A DNA stretch of 64,000 bases. Origin: CAZZKE01 sp964655005 (GTDB lineage: Bacteria > Pseudomonadota > Alphaproteobacteria > Rhodospirillales > JABHCV01). Of this stretch, positions 46,483 to 56,200 are shown in pieces. The DNA lies in the NCBI GenBank assembly GCA_964655005.1, contig CAZZKE010000004.1, positions 1 to 64,000 of the forward strand, given 5' to 3'. Each line of letters opens with the position of its first letter. Position 1 is the stretch's first letter. The position numbers were made by a program, and so were the translations under genes. The notes beneath the pieces were generated by a model. It was not told where the DNA came from, searched no databases, and saw only the letters and a program-made list of their open reading frames with translations.

Positions 46483-48785
46483 GCGGCATCGAACGGGTCT
46501 GTGTCATCGGCGCCGGGGTCATGGGCGCCGGCATCGCCGCCCAGGCCGCCAACGGCGGGGCCGAGGTAATTTTGCTGGATATCGCCGAAGGCGCGGCGAC
46601 CGGCGCCATCAAACGCATGGCCAAGGAGAAACCGGCGGCCTTCATGCACCGGAAAATCGCCGCCAGGATTACCCCCGGAACCACCACCGACAACCTGGCC
46701 CTGATCGGCGATTGCGACTGGATTATCGAGGCGGTAATCGAACGGCCCGACATCAAGCAGGAATTGTACCGATCCCTGCTGCCCCACCTGAAGGCCGAGG
46801 CGATTGTAAGTTCCAATACCTCGACCATACCGCTGCGGGTATTGACCGAGGGCATGGATGCGGCCCTGAAGAAACGCTTCATGATTACCCATTTTTTCAA
46901 CCCGCCCCGCTACATGCGGCTGCTGGAACTTGTTACCGGGGCCGAAACTGACCGGGTGGCGATTGAACGAATTAGTGATTTTTGCGATTCCCGCATGGGG
47001 AAAAGCGTCGTCCCGGCGAACGACACGCCGGGCTTTATCGCCAACCGGATCGGCACCTTCTGGCTGCATGCCGCCGTCACCGAGGCAATCCGCCAAAACA
47101 TCGGGGTCGAAGAGGCCGACGCCGTGCTTGGCCGCCCGGCCGGGGTTCCGAAAACCGGCATCTTCGGCCTGGCCGATCTGGTCGGGATCGACCTGATGCC
47201 CCATATCCTGGCCAGTTTCGAAAGCGCCCTGGCCCCGGACGACGCCTTTCACGCCTACGGTTCCGGGCCGGAACTGGTCAACAAAATGATCGCCGAGGGC
47301 TATACCGGACGCAAGGGCAAGGGCGGTTTTTATCGCCTGAATACGGCGGACGGCAAAAAAATCAAGGAAGTGATCGATCTGGACACCGGCGACTATTCGC
47401 CGGCCCGGCGGCCCAAACCGGAAGCCCTGACGGCTTTCAGGAAAGGCGGCCTGCGGGCGATGCTGGACCATGCCAGCGCCGAGGCCAGATACGCCCGTTC
47501 GGTGTTGCTCGCAACCCTGGCCTACACCGCCTCGCTGGTCGGGGAAATTGCCGATGACGGCGAATCCATCGACCGCGCCATGCGGCTGGGATACAACTGG
47601 AAAATCGGCCCGTTTCAATTGATCGACCAGCTGGGGCCGGCCTGGCTGGTGAAGGCCCTGGCCGCCGACGGCATCCCGGTGCCGCCGCTGCTGGCGGCGC
47701 TTGGCGACAAATCCTTCTACCGGGTCCGCGACGGCGTATTGCAACAATTCATCGGAGCCGGCTACGAAAACGTCACCCGGCCCGACGGCGTGTTGCTGCT
47801 GGAAGACATCAAACGCGCCGGCCAACCCATCTTCAAGAACATCTCGGCCAGCCTGTGGGATCTGGGCGATGGCGTCGCCTGCCTGGAATTCACCTCGAAG
47901 ATGAATTCGATCAATCCGTTTATTATTTTCATGGTCGAAAAGGCCGTCCGCGAACTGCCGAAACGGGGCTTCAAGGGTCTGGTGCTGTACAACGAAGGCA
48001 GCAATTTTTCCGTCGGCGCCAACATCGGGCTGTTGCTGTATGGCGCCAAGCTGCGCCTGTGGCCGGTCGTCCGCTGGACGCTGAAACGCGGCCAGGAGGC
48101 CTATCAGAAACTGAAATATGCGCCCTTCCCGGTGGTTGGCGCGCCGTCGGGCATGGCCCTGGGCGGCGGCTGCGAGATACTACTGCATTGCGATGCCGTC
48201 ACGGCCCACGCCGAGAGCTATATCGGCCTGGTCGAGGCCGGGGTCGGCATCGTGCCCGGCTGGGGCGGCTGCAAGGAACTGCTGGGCCGCTGGAGCGTCA
48301 GCAAGAAACGCCCGGGCGGACCCATGCCGCCGGTGATGAAGTCCTTCGAGACCATCGCCATGGCCACCGTCGCCACATCGGCCATGGAAGCCCGCGATCA
48401 CAACTTCCTGCGCGACCATGACGACGTGGTGATGAACCGCGACCGGGTGCTGGCGGCGGCCAGGGCGCGGGTCCTGAAAATGGCCGCCGATTACACCCCG
48501 CCCGAACCCTACGAGTTGAATCTGCCCGGTCCGACCGGCCGCACCGCCCTGCAATTGGGTGTCCGCGACTTCGTCGCCAAGGGTGTCGCCTCGGCCCATG
48601 ACGCGACCGTCGGCGGAGTGCTGGCCGGGGTCTTGAGCGGCGGCGACACCGACGCGCTGGATATTTCGACCGAAGATCATATTCTGAAACTTGAACGGGA
48701 CGGAATCCTGGCCCTCGCCAGAACGCCGCAAACCCGGGCGCGGGTCGAACACATGCTGAAAACCGGCAAGCCCCTGCGTAACTGA
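46479..48785 (+). CDS. 3-hydroxyacyl-CoA dehydrogenase/enoyl-CoA hydratase, FadN-like
   Basis: A 768-residue bifunctional enzyme. The NAD-binding 3-hydroxyacyl-CoA dehydrogenase half is at the N-terminus (VCVIGAGVMGAGIAAQAANGG, then HFFNPPRYMRLLELV). The crotonase half is at the C-terminus (GSNFSVGANI, then PSGMALGGGCEILLHCD). This order and size match FadN of Bacillus rather than FadB/FadJ, where the hydratase comes first. The GTG start overlaps the thiolase stop (GTGA). Together with FadA-like and FadE-like neighbours it recalls the fadNAE gene set. It performs the hydration and dehydrogenation steps. Confidence 0.9.
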   Translation: MSGIERVCVIGAGVMGAGIAAQAANGGAEVILLDIAEGAATGAIKRMAKEKPAAFMHRKIAARITPGTTTDNLALIGDCDWIIEAVIERPDIKQELYRSLLPHLKAEAIVSSNTSTIPLRVLTEGMDAALKKRFMITHFFNPPRYMRLLELVTGAETDRVAIERISDFCDSRMGKSVVPANDTPGFIANRIGTFWLHAAVTEAIRQNIGVEEADAVLGRPAGVPKTGIFGLADLVGIDLMPHILASFESALAPDDAFHAYGSGPELVNKMIAEGYTGRKGKGGFYRLNTADGKKIKEVIDLDTGDYSPARRPKPEALTAFRKGGLRAMLDHASAEARYARSVLLATLAYTASLVGEIADDGESIDRAMRLGYNWKIGPFQLIDQLGPAWLVKALAADGIPVPPLLAALGDKSFYRVRDGVLQQFIGAGYENVTRPDGVLLLEDIKRAGQPIFKNISASLWDLGDGVACLEFTSKMNSINPFIIFMVEKAVRELPKRGFKGLVLYNEGSNFSVGANIGLLLYGAKLRLWPVVRWTLKRGQEAYQKLKYAPFPVVGAPSGMALGGGCEILLHCDAVTAHAESYIGLVEAGVGIVPGWGGCKELLGRWSVSKKRPGGPMPPVMKSFETIAMATVATSAMEARDHNFLRDHDDVVMNRDRVLAAARARVLKMAADYTPPEPYELNLPGPTGRTALQLGVRDFVAKGVASAHDATVGGVLAGVLSGGDTDALDISTEDHILKLERDGILALARTPQTRARVEHMLKTGKPLRN

Positions 48786-48799
48786 TAAGGGAAAATACG

Positions 48800-51076
48800 A
48801 TGTTGATCCTGATATCCCTGGCGGTCGTCCTGATCGTTCTGTTCGGCGTTCCGTTTGTCCGGCGGGCGGTCATCTCGCGGCCGATCATGAAGGCGGTCGG
48901 GCGGGCCTTGCCGGAAATGGGCGATACCGAAAAAATCGCCCTGGAGGCCGGTACCGTGGGTTGGGACGGCGAGCTGTTTTCCGGCAAGCCCGACTGGAAC
49001 AAGCTGCTCGACTTCAAGATCGCGCCCCTGACCGACGAAGAACAGGCGTTCCTGGACGGCCCGGCAGAAGAACTGTGCAATCGCCTGGATGACTGGCAGA
49101 TATTGCAGGATCGGGACCTGCCGCCGGAAATCTGGGATTACCTCAAAAGCAACGGCTTCTTCGGCATGATTATTCCCAAGGAATACGGCGGCCTGGGGTT
49201 TTCCGCCCACGCCCATTCCGCCGTGGTGACCAAGATTTCCAGCCGCAATGTCACCGCCGCCGTGACGGTCATGGTGCCGAACTCGTTGGGGCCGGGTGAA
49301 TTACTGCTGCATTATGGCACCGACGAGCAAAAAAACCATTATCTGCCGCGCCTGGCCAGCGGTCAGGAAATTCCCTGTTTCGCCCTGACCGAACCCGGCG
49401 CCGGCAGCGACGCCGCCAACGGCCAGAGCGTCGGCATAGTCTGCAAGGACCTGTGGCAGGGCCGGGAAGTGCTGGGTATCCGGCTGACCTTCAACAAACG
49501 TTATATCACGCTGGCCCCGGTGGCGACCCTGGTCGGCCTGGCTTTCCGTTTGCAGGACCCCGACGGGCTGCTGGGCGAGGTCAGGGAAATCGGCATCACC
49601 TGCGCGCTGCTGCCGCGTGACACGCCGGGCCTGGTTATCGGCAACCGGCACGATCCCATGGGCGTGCCCTTCCAAAACGGGCCGGTGCAGGGCGAAAACG
49701 TGTTCGCGCCGCTGGACGTTATCATCGGCGGCGTCGATGGCGCCGGTAACGGCTGGCGGATGTTGATGGAAAGCCTGGCCGCCGGACGTTCTATTTCCCT
49801 GCCGTCGCAATCCGTGGCGGCGGCCAAGGTGGCGGCCAGATCGACCAGCGCCTACGCCAACGTGCGCGAGCAATTCGGTATGCCAATCGGCAAGTTCGAG
49901 GGTATCCGCGAACGCATAGGGCGCATCGCCGGCCATACCTACGCCATGACGGCGGCCAGCCGGCTGGCCTTCGGCGCCGTCGATGATGGCCAGAAACCGT
50001 CGGTCATTTCGGCCATCGTCAAGGCCTACCTGACCGAAGGCATGCGGCTGTGTCTGAACGACGCCATGGATATCCACGCCGGATCGGCCATATGCCGGGG
50101 CCCCGGCAACATATATTCCGGCGCCTATACCTCGATCCCCATCGGCATTACCGTCGAAGGGGCCAATATCCTGACCCGCTCGCTAATCGTTTTCGGCCAG
50201 GGCGCCATTCGCTGCCATCCCTTCGTGCAGGACGAGATGGCCGCCGCCGCCGGCGGCGACGCGAGCGCCTTCGACCGCGCCTTTTTCGGCCACCTTGGCC
50301 ACATTACCCGGAATGCCGGTCGCGCATTTACCCTGGGCCTGACCGGCGGCGGCCTTGCCAAGGCTCCGGTATCGGGGTTCGAAGCCCGCCATTACAAGGA
50401 TCTGGCCCGCCTTTCCGCCGCCTTCGCGCTGATCGCCGATTTGGCCCTGGGCAATCTGGGCGGGGCCTTGAAGCGCAAGGAATACTTAAGCGGCCGGCTG
50501 GCCGACGCCCTGGCCTGGATGTTCATGGCCAGCGCATCGCTGAAACATTTTCACGACGCCGGTCGCCCGCAAAGCCAGCGCGCCTTCCTCGACTGGACCT
50601 GTACCCACGCCACCCGGGAAGTAGAACAGGCCTTGCTGGGGGTGCTGGCTAATTTCCCAAGCCGGTTCGCCGCCGGACTGACCAGAACCATCGCCTTCCC
50701 CCTGGGCGTATCGCAACCCGAATTGCGCGACCGTCAGATTGACGCGGTGGCGGAAGCGGTGTTGACGGACGGCCCGGCCCGCGACGATCTGTGCGCCGGC
50801 ATTTACCTGCCGGCGGCCAACGATCCGGGCATGGGAGCGCTGGAACACGCCCTGAAGCAGGTGACCGCCGCCGCCCCGGCCCGACACAAGCTGGATCAGG
50901 CCCGCCGCGACGGACGCCTGGCCAAGGGCGCCGCGCTCGACATGGTTCGCGCCGCGCTTGAAAGCGGCATTATCGACAAGGCGGAAGGGGCGCTGATCGA
51001 ACGGGCCGAGGCCCTGCGCGATGCGGTTATCCAGGTCAGCGACTTCGACCCCGCCGCTTATGCCAAGTTGAAATAA
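48800..51076 (+). CDS. fadE: Acyl-CoA dehydrogenase, large FadE type
   Basis: A 758-residue FAD enzyme that introduces the first double bond into acyl-CoA. It begins with a membrane helix (ILISLAVVLIVLFGVPFVRR), as in E. coli FadE (814). The dehydrogenase core follows, with FFGMIIPKEYGGLGFSAHAH, CFALTEPGAGSDAA and GRSISLPSQS. A C-terminal domain specific to FadE-type proteins extends from about residue 490. AAGGGA precedes the ATG. It is the last gene of the fad operon; its stop is eight bases from the convergent PilZ gene. Confidence 0.94.
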   Translation: MLILISLAVVLIVLFGVPFVRRAVISRPIMKAVGRALPEMGDTEKIALEAGTVGWDGELFSGKPDWNKLLDFKIAPLTDEEQAFLDGPAEELCNRLDDWQILQDRDLPPEIWDYLKSNGFFGMIIPKEYGGLGFSAHAHSAVVTKISSRNVTAAVTVMVPNSLGPGELLLHYGTDEQKNHYLPRLASGQEIPCFALTEPGAGSDAANGQSVGIVCKDLWQGREVLGIRLTFNKRYITLAPVATLVGLAFRLQDPDGLLGEVREIGITCALLPRDTPGLVIGNRHDPMGVPFQNGPVQGENVFAPLDVIIGGVDGAGNGWRMLMESLAAGRSISLPSQSVAAAKVAARSTSAYANVREQFGMPIGKFEGIRERIGRIAGHTYAMTAASRLAFGAVDDGQKPSVISAIVKAYLTEGMRLCLNDAMDIHAGSAICRGPGNIYSGAYTSIPIGITVEGANILTRSLIVFGQGAIRCHPFVQDEMAAAAGGDASAFDRAFFGHLGHITRNAGRAFTLGLTGGGLAKAPVSGFEARHYKDLARLSAAFALIADLALGNLGGALKRKEYLSGRLADALAWMFMASASLKHFHDAGRPQSQRAFLDWTCTHATREVEQALLGVLANFPSRFAAGLTRTIAFPLGVSQPELRDRQIDAVAEAVLTDGPARDDLCAGIYLPAANDPGMGALEHALKQVTAAAPARHKLDQARRDGRLAKGAALDMVRAALESGIIDKAEGALIERAEALRDAVIQVSDFDPAAYAKLK

Positions 51077-51083
51077 ACCTGTT

Positions 51084-51383
51084 TCAGGTCTCGTCCCTGT
51101 CGACCCGGTAACCATCGAAGTTGATCACGAAACCGCCGTCATAATGGCGGATCACCTGACTGTCGTCACCGTCGGTCAGGCGGCCCAGGGATTCCGAATT
51201 GATTTCGATGGGGCTGCCGATGTCGAAGCTGACACGGTCCTGGTCCTGGTCCATGATGAATTCTACCGCCGCGCCGCTTTCCGACAGGTTGGTGATAGTG
51301 CCTTCATAAACTTCCCCGCCAACGTGAATGACGGCCGGTTCGTTAACGAATTCCCGGGGGTGGCGGCGGCGGTTCTCGACCAT
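51084..51383 (-). CDS. PilZ-domain protein (probable c-di-GMP receptor)
   Basis: A 99-residue single-domain PilZ protein. It carries the N-terminal arginine motif RRRHPR and the downstream NLSESG motif (consensus [D/N]xSxxG), both needed for cyclic di-GMP binding. A beta-barrel pattern follows. It is divergent from the TolC-like gene of the type I secretion locus, across 288 bases. A c-di-GMP link with the secreted giant protein is therefore plausible but untested. Confidence 0.88.
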   Translation of the reverse strand: MVENRRRHPREFVNEPAVIHVGGEVYEGTITNLSESGAAVEFIMDQDQDRVSFDIGSPIEINSESLGRLTDGDDSQVIRHYDGGFVINFDGYRVDRDET

Positions 51384-51589
51384 ATCTGTACAGATTCCCG
51401 TAATGTAATCCCGTCTACACTATAGAATTTTTCCATTCCATATTGAAACACAAGAAAAAAACAGGATATTGTCGATAAGGAATGCGGCGCGATCCCGCAT
51501 TTTGCGGCGACCGGCGCCGGTTCTTGGATAGGGGCGTAATTCTACAAACTACGTTGCTATTTGGGAGTGTATATAGTACTAGCATAATT

Positions 51590-51624
51590 ATTGATTTAAT
51601 CAATGGTTAGGCATACTTAACCAT
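51590..51624 (+). promoter_or_regulatory. Paired palindromes with CtrA-like motifs upstream of the secretion locus
   Basis: ATTGATTTAATCAAT (51590-51604) is a palindrome with 6-bp arms. It is followed by TGGTTA (51604-51609) and TAACCA (51618-51623), a second inverted repeat. TTAA-N7-TTAG at 51596-51610 is one base from the CtrA consensus TTAA-N7-TTAA, and TTAACCAT at 51617-51624 equals the extended CtrA half-site of Caulobacter. The site ends 48 bases before the GTG of the TolC-like gene. The rest of the 288-base spacer is AT-rich with no other gene. Confidence 0.45.
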
Positions 51625-51671
51625 GATCGGCGGGAAAACCGACGAATACCTCGACCAGGGGACACTATAAG

Positions 51672-53000
51672 GTGGCGTTAACGGTGGGAAGAACTATTGC
51701 AAACACGCTCAGGCATGGCCTTTTACCGGCCCTGTTATGCAGCTTTGTATTGGCTTCGGCAACTGCGGCGCGGGCCGAAACGCTTGCCGAACTGATCGCC
51801 GAGCTGACCCAGAAAAGCAACCTTGTAAATGCCGCCAAGGATGACCTGGCGGCGGCCCGCGAGCGGGCCAAGGTGACCCTTGGCGATTGGTATCCGGAAC
51901 TCAATATTGCCGCCGCCTACGGGGCCGAACGGCAACTGAAGCCAACGGTCAGCGATACCGCCATGGTGACCCGCGACGCCGATATCACGATCACCCAGTT
52001 GTTATGGGATTTTGGCAAGACCAACGCCGATGTCCGGCAGTCGGCGCTGGTTATCGACCAGACCCAGGCGGTGCTTGAAACCGTCCTTCAGGACGTCTTG
52101 CTGCGCGGCGTCACCGCCTATTTGAACGTCACCCGCAATGTCCGGTCGCTGGATTTCGCCAGGCGCTCCGAAGCCAACATCAAGAAGCAGACGGAACTTG
52201 AAAACGCCCTGGTCGAATCGGGCAAGGGATTTTCGACCGACGTTCTGCAAGCCAAGGCCCGCCTGGCCGGGGCTGAATCGCGGCGCATCGTGTCCTTCGG
52301 CGGCCTGGAGGTCGCCAAAAACGAATTTCGCGCCGTCTTCGAGCGGCAGCCGCAGGCTCCCGAAAACTGGGTCATACCGGAAACGCCACAGGCGTCCCTG
52401 CCGCCGACCCTGGAAGACGCCATCGCCATCGCCTTCGACAATAACCCCGGCCTGAGAGCCGAGGTTATCGGCACCCAGATAGCCGCCGAGACAATCAATT
52501 CGACACGGTCGAGTGAGTTTTACCCGACCCTGAAAGGCGTATTGGAGCAATACTACAAGAAGGATTATGCCGGAACGGTCGGCTATCAGCGGCAGTCCGA
52601 GGCCCGTATAGAGTTGAACTTTCCGTTTAATCTGGGCCTGACGTCGGTCAACACCTTGCGTGCATCGAAAAAAGATCATTCCGCGACGGTGCGGCGGGTC
52701 GCCGACCGCCGGGATGTCATAGAACAGCAGACCCGGAACGCATGGATCAACCTGGAAACCGCCCGCCTGACGACCACCGCGTTGAAAAACCAGGCGGAAA
52801 TTGTCCAGCGGTTCCTGAAGGACGCCCGCGAGGAACGCAAGGCCGGACGGCGGACGTTGCTCGACGTTCTGGATGGCGAGACCCAGCTTCTCAACGCGCT
52901 GAGTGACGCGGCGGCGGCGGAAGTCGATGAGGCGGTCGCCGGCTATACGCTGCTGGCGGCCATGGGGCGGCTTTCCCCGACCCTGTTCACGGCCCAGTAG
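51672..53000 (+). CDS. TolC-family outer-membrane channel of a type I secretion system
   Basis: A 442-residue outer-membrane factor. After a signal peptide (core LLPALLCSFVLASATAARA) come the two TolC-type repeats of long helices and strands, e.g. QAKARLAGAESRRIV and the second-half equivalent RKAGRRTLLDVLDGETQLLNAL. It starts with GTG preceded by a weak AAGG. It is the first gene of the locus encoding a giant RTX-like substrate, an ABC exporter and a HlyD-like adaptor, and should form the outer-membrane exit. Confidence 0.92.
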   Translation: MALTVGRTIANTLRHGLLPALLCSFVLASATAARAETLAELIAELTQKSNLVNAAKDDLAAARERAKVTLGDWYPELNIAAAYGAERQLKPTVSDTAMVTRDADITITQLLWDFGKTNADVRQSALVIDQTQAVLETVLQDVLLRGVTAYLNVTRNVRSLDFARRSEANIKKQTELENALVESGKGFSTDVLQAKARLAGAESRRIVSFGGLEVAKNEFRAVFERQPQAPENWVIPETPQASLPPTLEDAIAIAFDNNPGLRAEVIGTQIAAETINSTRSSEFYPTLKGVLEQYYKKDYAGTVGYQRQSEARIELNFPFNLGLTSVNTLRASKKDHSATVRRVADRRDVIEQQTRNAWINLETARLTTTALKNQAEIVQRFLKDAREERKAGRRTLLDVLDGETQLLNALSDAAAAEVDEAVAGYTLLAAMGRLSPTLFTAQ

Positions 53001-53217
53001 GACCTTTCCCTGCATTCCAGTTGGCCAGCGTCCGCGTCGTCGGTCGGGTGGCGCATTCTTCCAGCCGTATTCGCTTGGATGAGAATTTGCGGTCCTGTAA
53101 GGTCCTTGTCATGTTCTTGGTCTATAGTGATTCTTGTGTAGAGTGTTGCATAACTGGTCAACCGGATTATTTATCGGGCAACCGGCAATTAGCCGGAAAC
53201 ATTGGTGAGGTATAAAC
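53001..53217 (+). other. Leader of the giant secreted-protein gene
   Basis: This 217-base spacer holds a perfect hairpin CCGGC-AATTA-GCCGG (53182-53196), 21 bases before the ATG. A GAGG ribosome-binding site lies between them. AT-rich promoter-like sequence precedes the hairpin, so the gene may also be transcribed on its own. Confidence 0.4.
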
Positions 53218-56200
53218 ATGGCTCTTTCGACCCAAAATCAGAATACGGATGGAAACCAGCAAAACTCACCCGATTCGAGCGGCGCGATCCTGCTGATCGA
53301 AGCCACCGAGGGCACGCCTGTAGTCATTCCCGGTGGCGGCTGGCTGCTGAGCGCCGATGTTGTCCGCCAGGGACCCGACTTGCTGCTGATCGGCGCCGAT
53401 GGCTCGAAAATTCTTATTCGCGACTACTTCAACCTTGAAAATCCGCCCAGCCTGATGACCGATACCGGCGCCATGTTGTCCGCCGACCAGATAATTACCT
53501 TCGCGGGACCGCTGGCCCCCGGCCAGTACGCCCAGGCGGTTACGACACCCGCCGCCGAGCCTATCGGCCAGGTTGTCACCGCCAGCGGCACGGTCGAAGC
53601 GGTGCGCCTTGATGGCACCAGGGTAACCCTGTCGGAAGGCGACCCGATTTATCAGGGCGACATTCTGGAAACCGCCGCCGACGGCGCCGTCAGCATTGAA
53701 TTCGCCGACGCCTCGAATTTCTCGCTTGGCGAATCGGGCCGCATGACAATGGATGAAATGGTCTACGATCCCGGTATTCAGGATGGATCATTCAAGATTT
53801 CCATTGTCCAGGGCGTGTTCTCGTTCATCAGCGGCGAAATTGCCAAAACATCGCCCGACGCCATGGTCCTGAACACCCCGGTGGCGACCATCGGCATTCG
53901 CGGCACCACGGTAGTCGGTCGGGCCGACGCCGAAGGCAACCAGAACACTTTCACCCTGTTGCCCGACGCAAACGGCGATATCGGCGAGATCGTAATTTCC
54001 AATGGCGCCAGCGTCCTGATCGTTAATTTGGCCGGCGGCACGGTGACCGTGGCCAGGATCGATCAACCGATGTCGGAAGCTATCGTGCTGTCCCGGGATC
54101 AGATCGAGATGATCTACGGCGACACCATCCTGACACCCCTGGAAAACGCCCTGGATCAGGTCGATATCACCCCGGACATCGGCGACGAGGCGAGCGCCGA
54201 TGCGCTGGTCGAGAAAATTTTGGCGGGCGTGGACACCGGGGATTCAGAGGTTAGCCTGGAAGTGGCATCGGGCGGCGAAGACGGTGACGGCGAAGGGGCG
54301 GACATGGCGGCGTTGCAGGCATTGGCCGACGCCGCCAGTTTGCTGCTTAACGAGGTAAACGGCGGCGGCGACGGCGGCAATGGCATCGTCGACGACGACG
54401 AAGATAATGTCGGCGGCCCCAACGGTGGCGGTGACGGCGGCAATGGTGACGGCGGCGACGACGATAACAATTCCAACCCCGGCGGTGGCGGGGGCAATAC
54501 CGTTGTCAGCAACAGCGGTAACGTGATCGACGGCTATGTTGCCGGCGGCATTGTTTTTGCCGACAGTAACGGCAACGATATCCTGGATGCCGGCGAGGCC
54601 AGCAGCCTGACCGACCTGGGCGGCGGTTTCACGATCGTTGGCGGCTCGGGACCGCTGGTGATGACCGGCGGCATCGATACGGCTACCGGCCTGGCATTCG
54701 AAGGCATCATGCGGGCGCCGGCGGGATCGAAGGTAATCACGCCGTTGACCACGCTGGTCAGCGCCCTGGTCGAGGGCGGCCAGACACCGGCGATGGCGGA
54801 AACCCTGGTGCGGCAGGCGTTCGGGCTTCCGGCATCCGCCGACATCACGCAAACCGATCCCATCGCGGCATTGGTTTCCGGCGATCCGGACGGCGCCGAT
54901 CTGTTCGCCGTCGGGGCACAAATTCTCAATTCGGCTATCCTCGGCGGCGCCTTGATTTCCGGTGCCGGCGGCGGTGACGCCGCGAGTGCGACAGACGCCG
55001 TATTCGCCGAATTCGCGGCCCAGATAATCGCCAGCGGCGGGACCGCCGACATTACCAGCCCGGCCCTGCTGACCCAGATCATAACGGATGTCGGCACCGC
55101 CTCCGGTACCGATGTTTCGGCGACGGTCGCGGGCGTGGTGAGCATTATTCAGGCCGTCAACGACCAGATCGACACGGTAGTTTCGGGGGGGTCGGGTGAC
55201 GTAACCGCCTTTCTTACCCAGATTACCCAGGTTTCCATCGTCGCCCAGGGGGACGCCGCCGACGCGGTGGCCAGCGACCCATCCGGCGCCGTAGGTGATT
55301 TCACGGGGTCCGCATTGGCGGCGGCAGTCGCCGCCGCGGCCGATCAGGTCGGCGATGTCGATGGCCCGGGGGTCGATCCCTCTTCCAACGTCGCACCGGA
55401 AATCATGGTCAACGGCGACGCCTCGGGCGGCGGTTTTGGCCACAATATCCTGTTTGTTTCCGACAGCGGCGTCGGCGCCGATATAGGAGCCGTGCTTGAA
55501 GGCGACGGCCATACCGTGACCTACGTCATGGACGATTTCACGGGCGGCGGCAACCCGGCCCTGCTGGGTGACCTTTCGCAGTATGACTCGATATTCTGGA
55601 GCGCCTCGGGAAACGGCTCTGGCGATCAACATACCGATACATCCGTATTCGACAACCTGACCGACTACGTCGAGGCCGGCGGCTCCGTTTTCGTCACCGG
55701 GTACGATTCGATCGCCAGCCCGTATGATTCCAACCTGACCAGTTTTGTCGGCGGCACCGGAAGCTATGACAGCAGCAGCAGTTACCTTGGCCCCGATTCA
55801 CCGGCGCTTGCCGACACCAGCCTGACCTCCGGCGTGGTCGATATCGGCGGCGTTATGCCGACCGGGTATTATGGCGACACCGACACCCTGTATCCCGATG
55901 ATGGCACGGTGACCGTCGTTGAGAGCGATCACGGCTCGTCCTGGACCATCCGTACCCTCGGCTATGGCCAGGTCGCCTATGTGAGCAACGGACAGTATGG
56001 TACTTTCGGATCACATTCGTCATGGACGGATACCTCCACCGACGGCGACGGCGCCTACAACGCGGCGATCCGTAATTTCGCCTTCAACAACGGCGATAAC
56101 GGTTTAAGCACCGACTTGGACACCAGTCTGCTGCTGGGGAACGTAACCATTTCCGATGCCGACGCCGGCGACGGCATCCTGTTGGTGACAATGAGCGTCG

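Noticed and set aside
51077..51090. ACCTG-TTT-CAGGT hairpin between fadE and the PilZ gene, considered as a terminator
   Set aside because: The stem is only five base pairs, has no T-run and reaches into the PilZ coding end. The same CCTGTTTCAGG occurs by the convergent pair near 16690, but two copies are too few to call a repeat family.
54360..54503. GGCGGC-rich low-complexity repeat, considered as a CRISPR-like or minisatellite array
   Set aside because: It encodes the Gly/Asp linker of the giant protein in frame; there are no regular spacers.
54244..55632. 462-codon open frame antisense to the giant secreted protein
   Set aside because: It is a shadow of the repetitive Gly/Asp/Ala-rich coding sequence and has no protein-like features.
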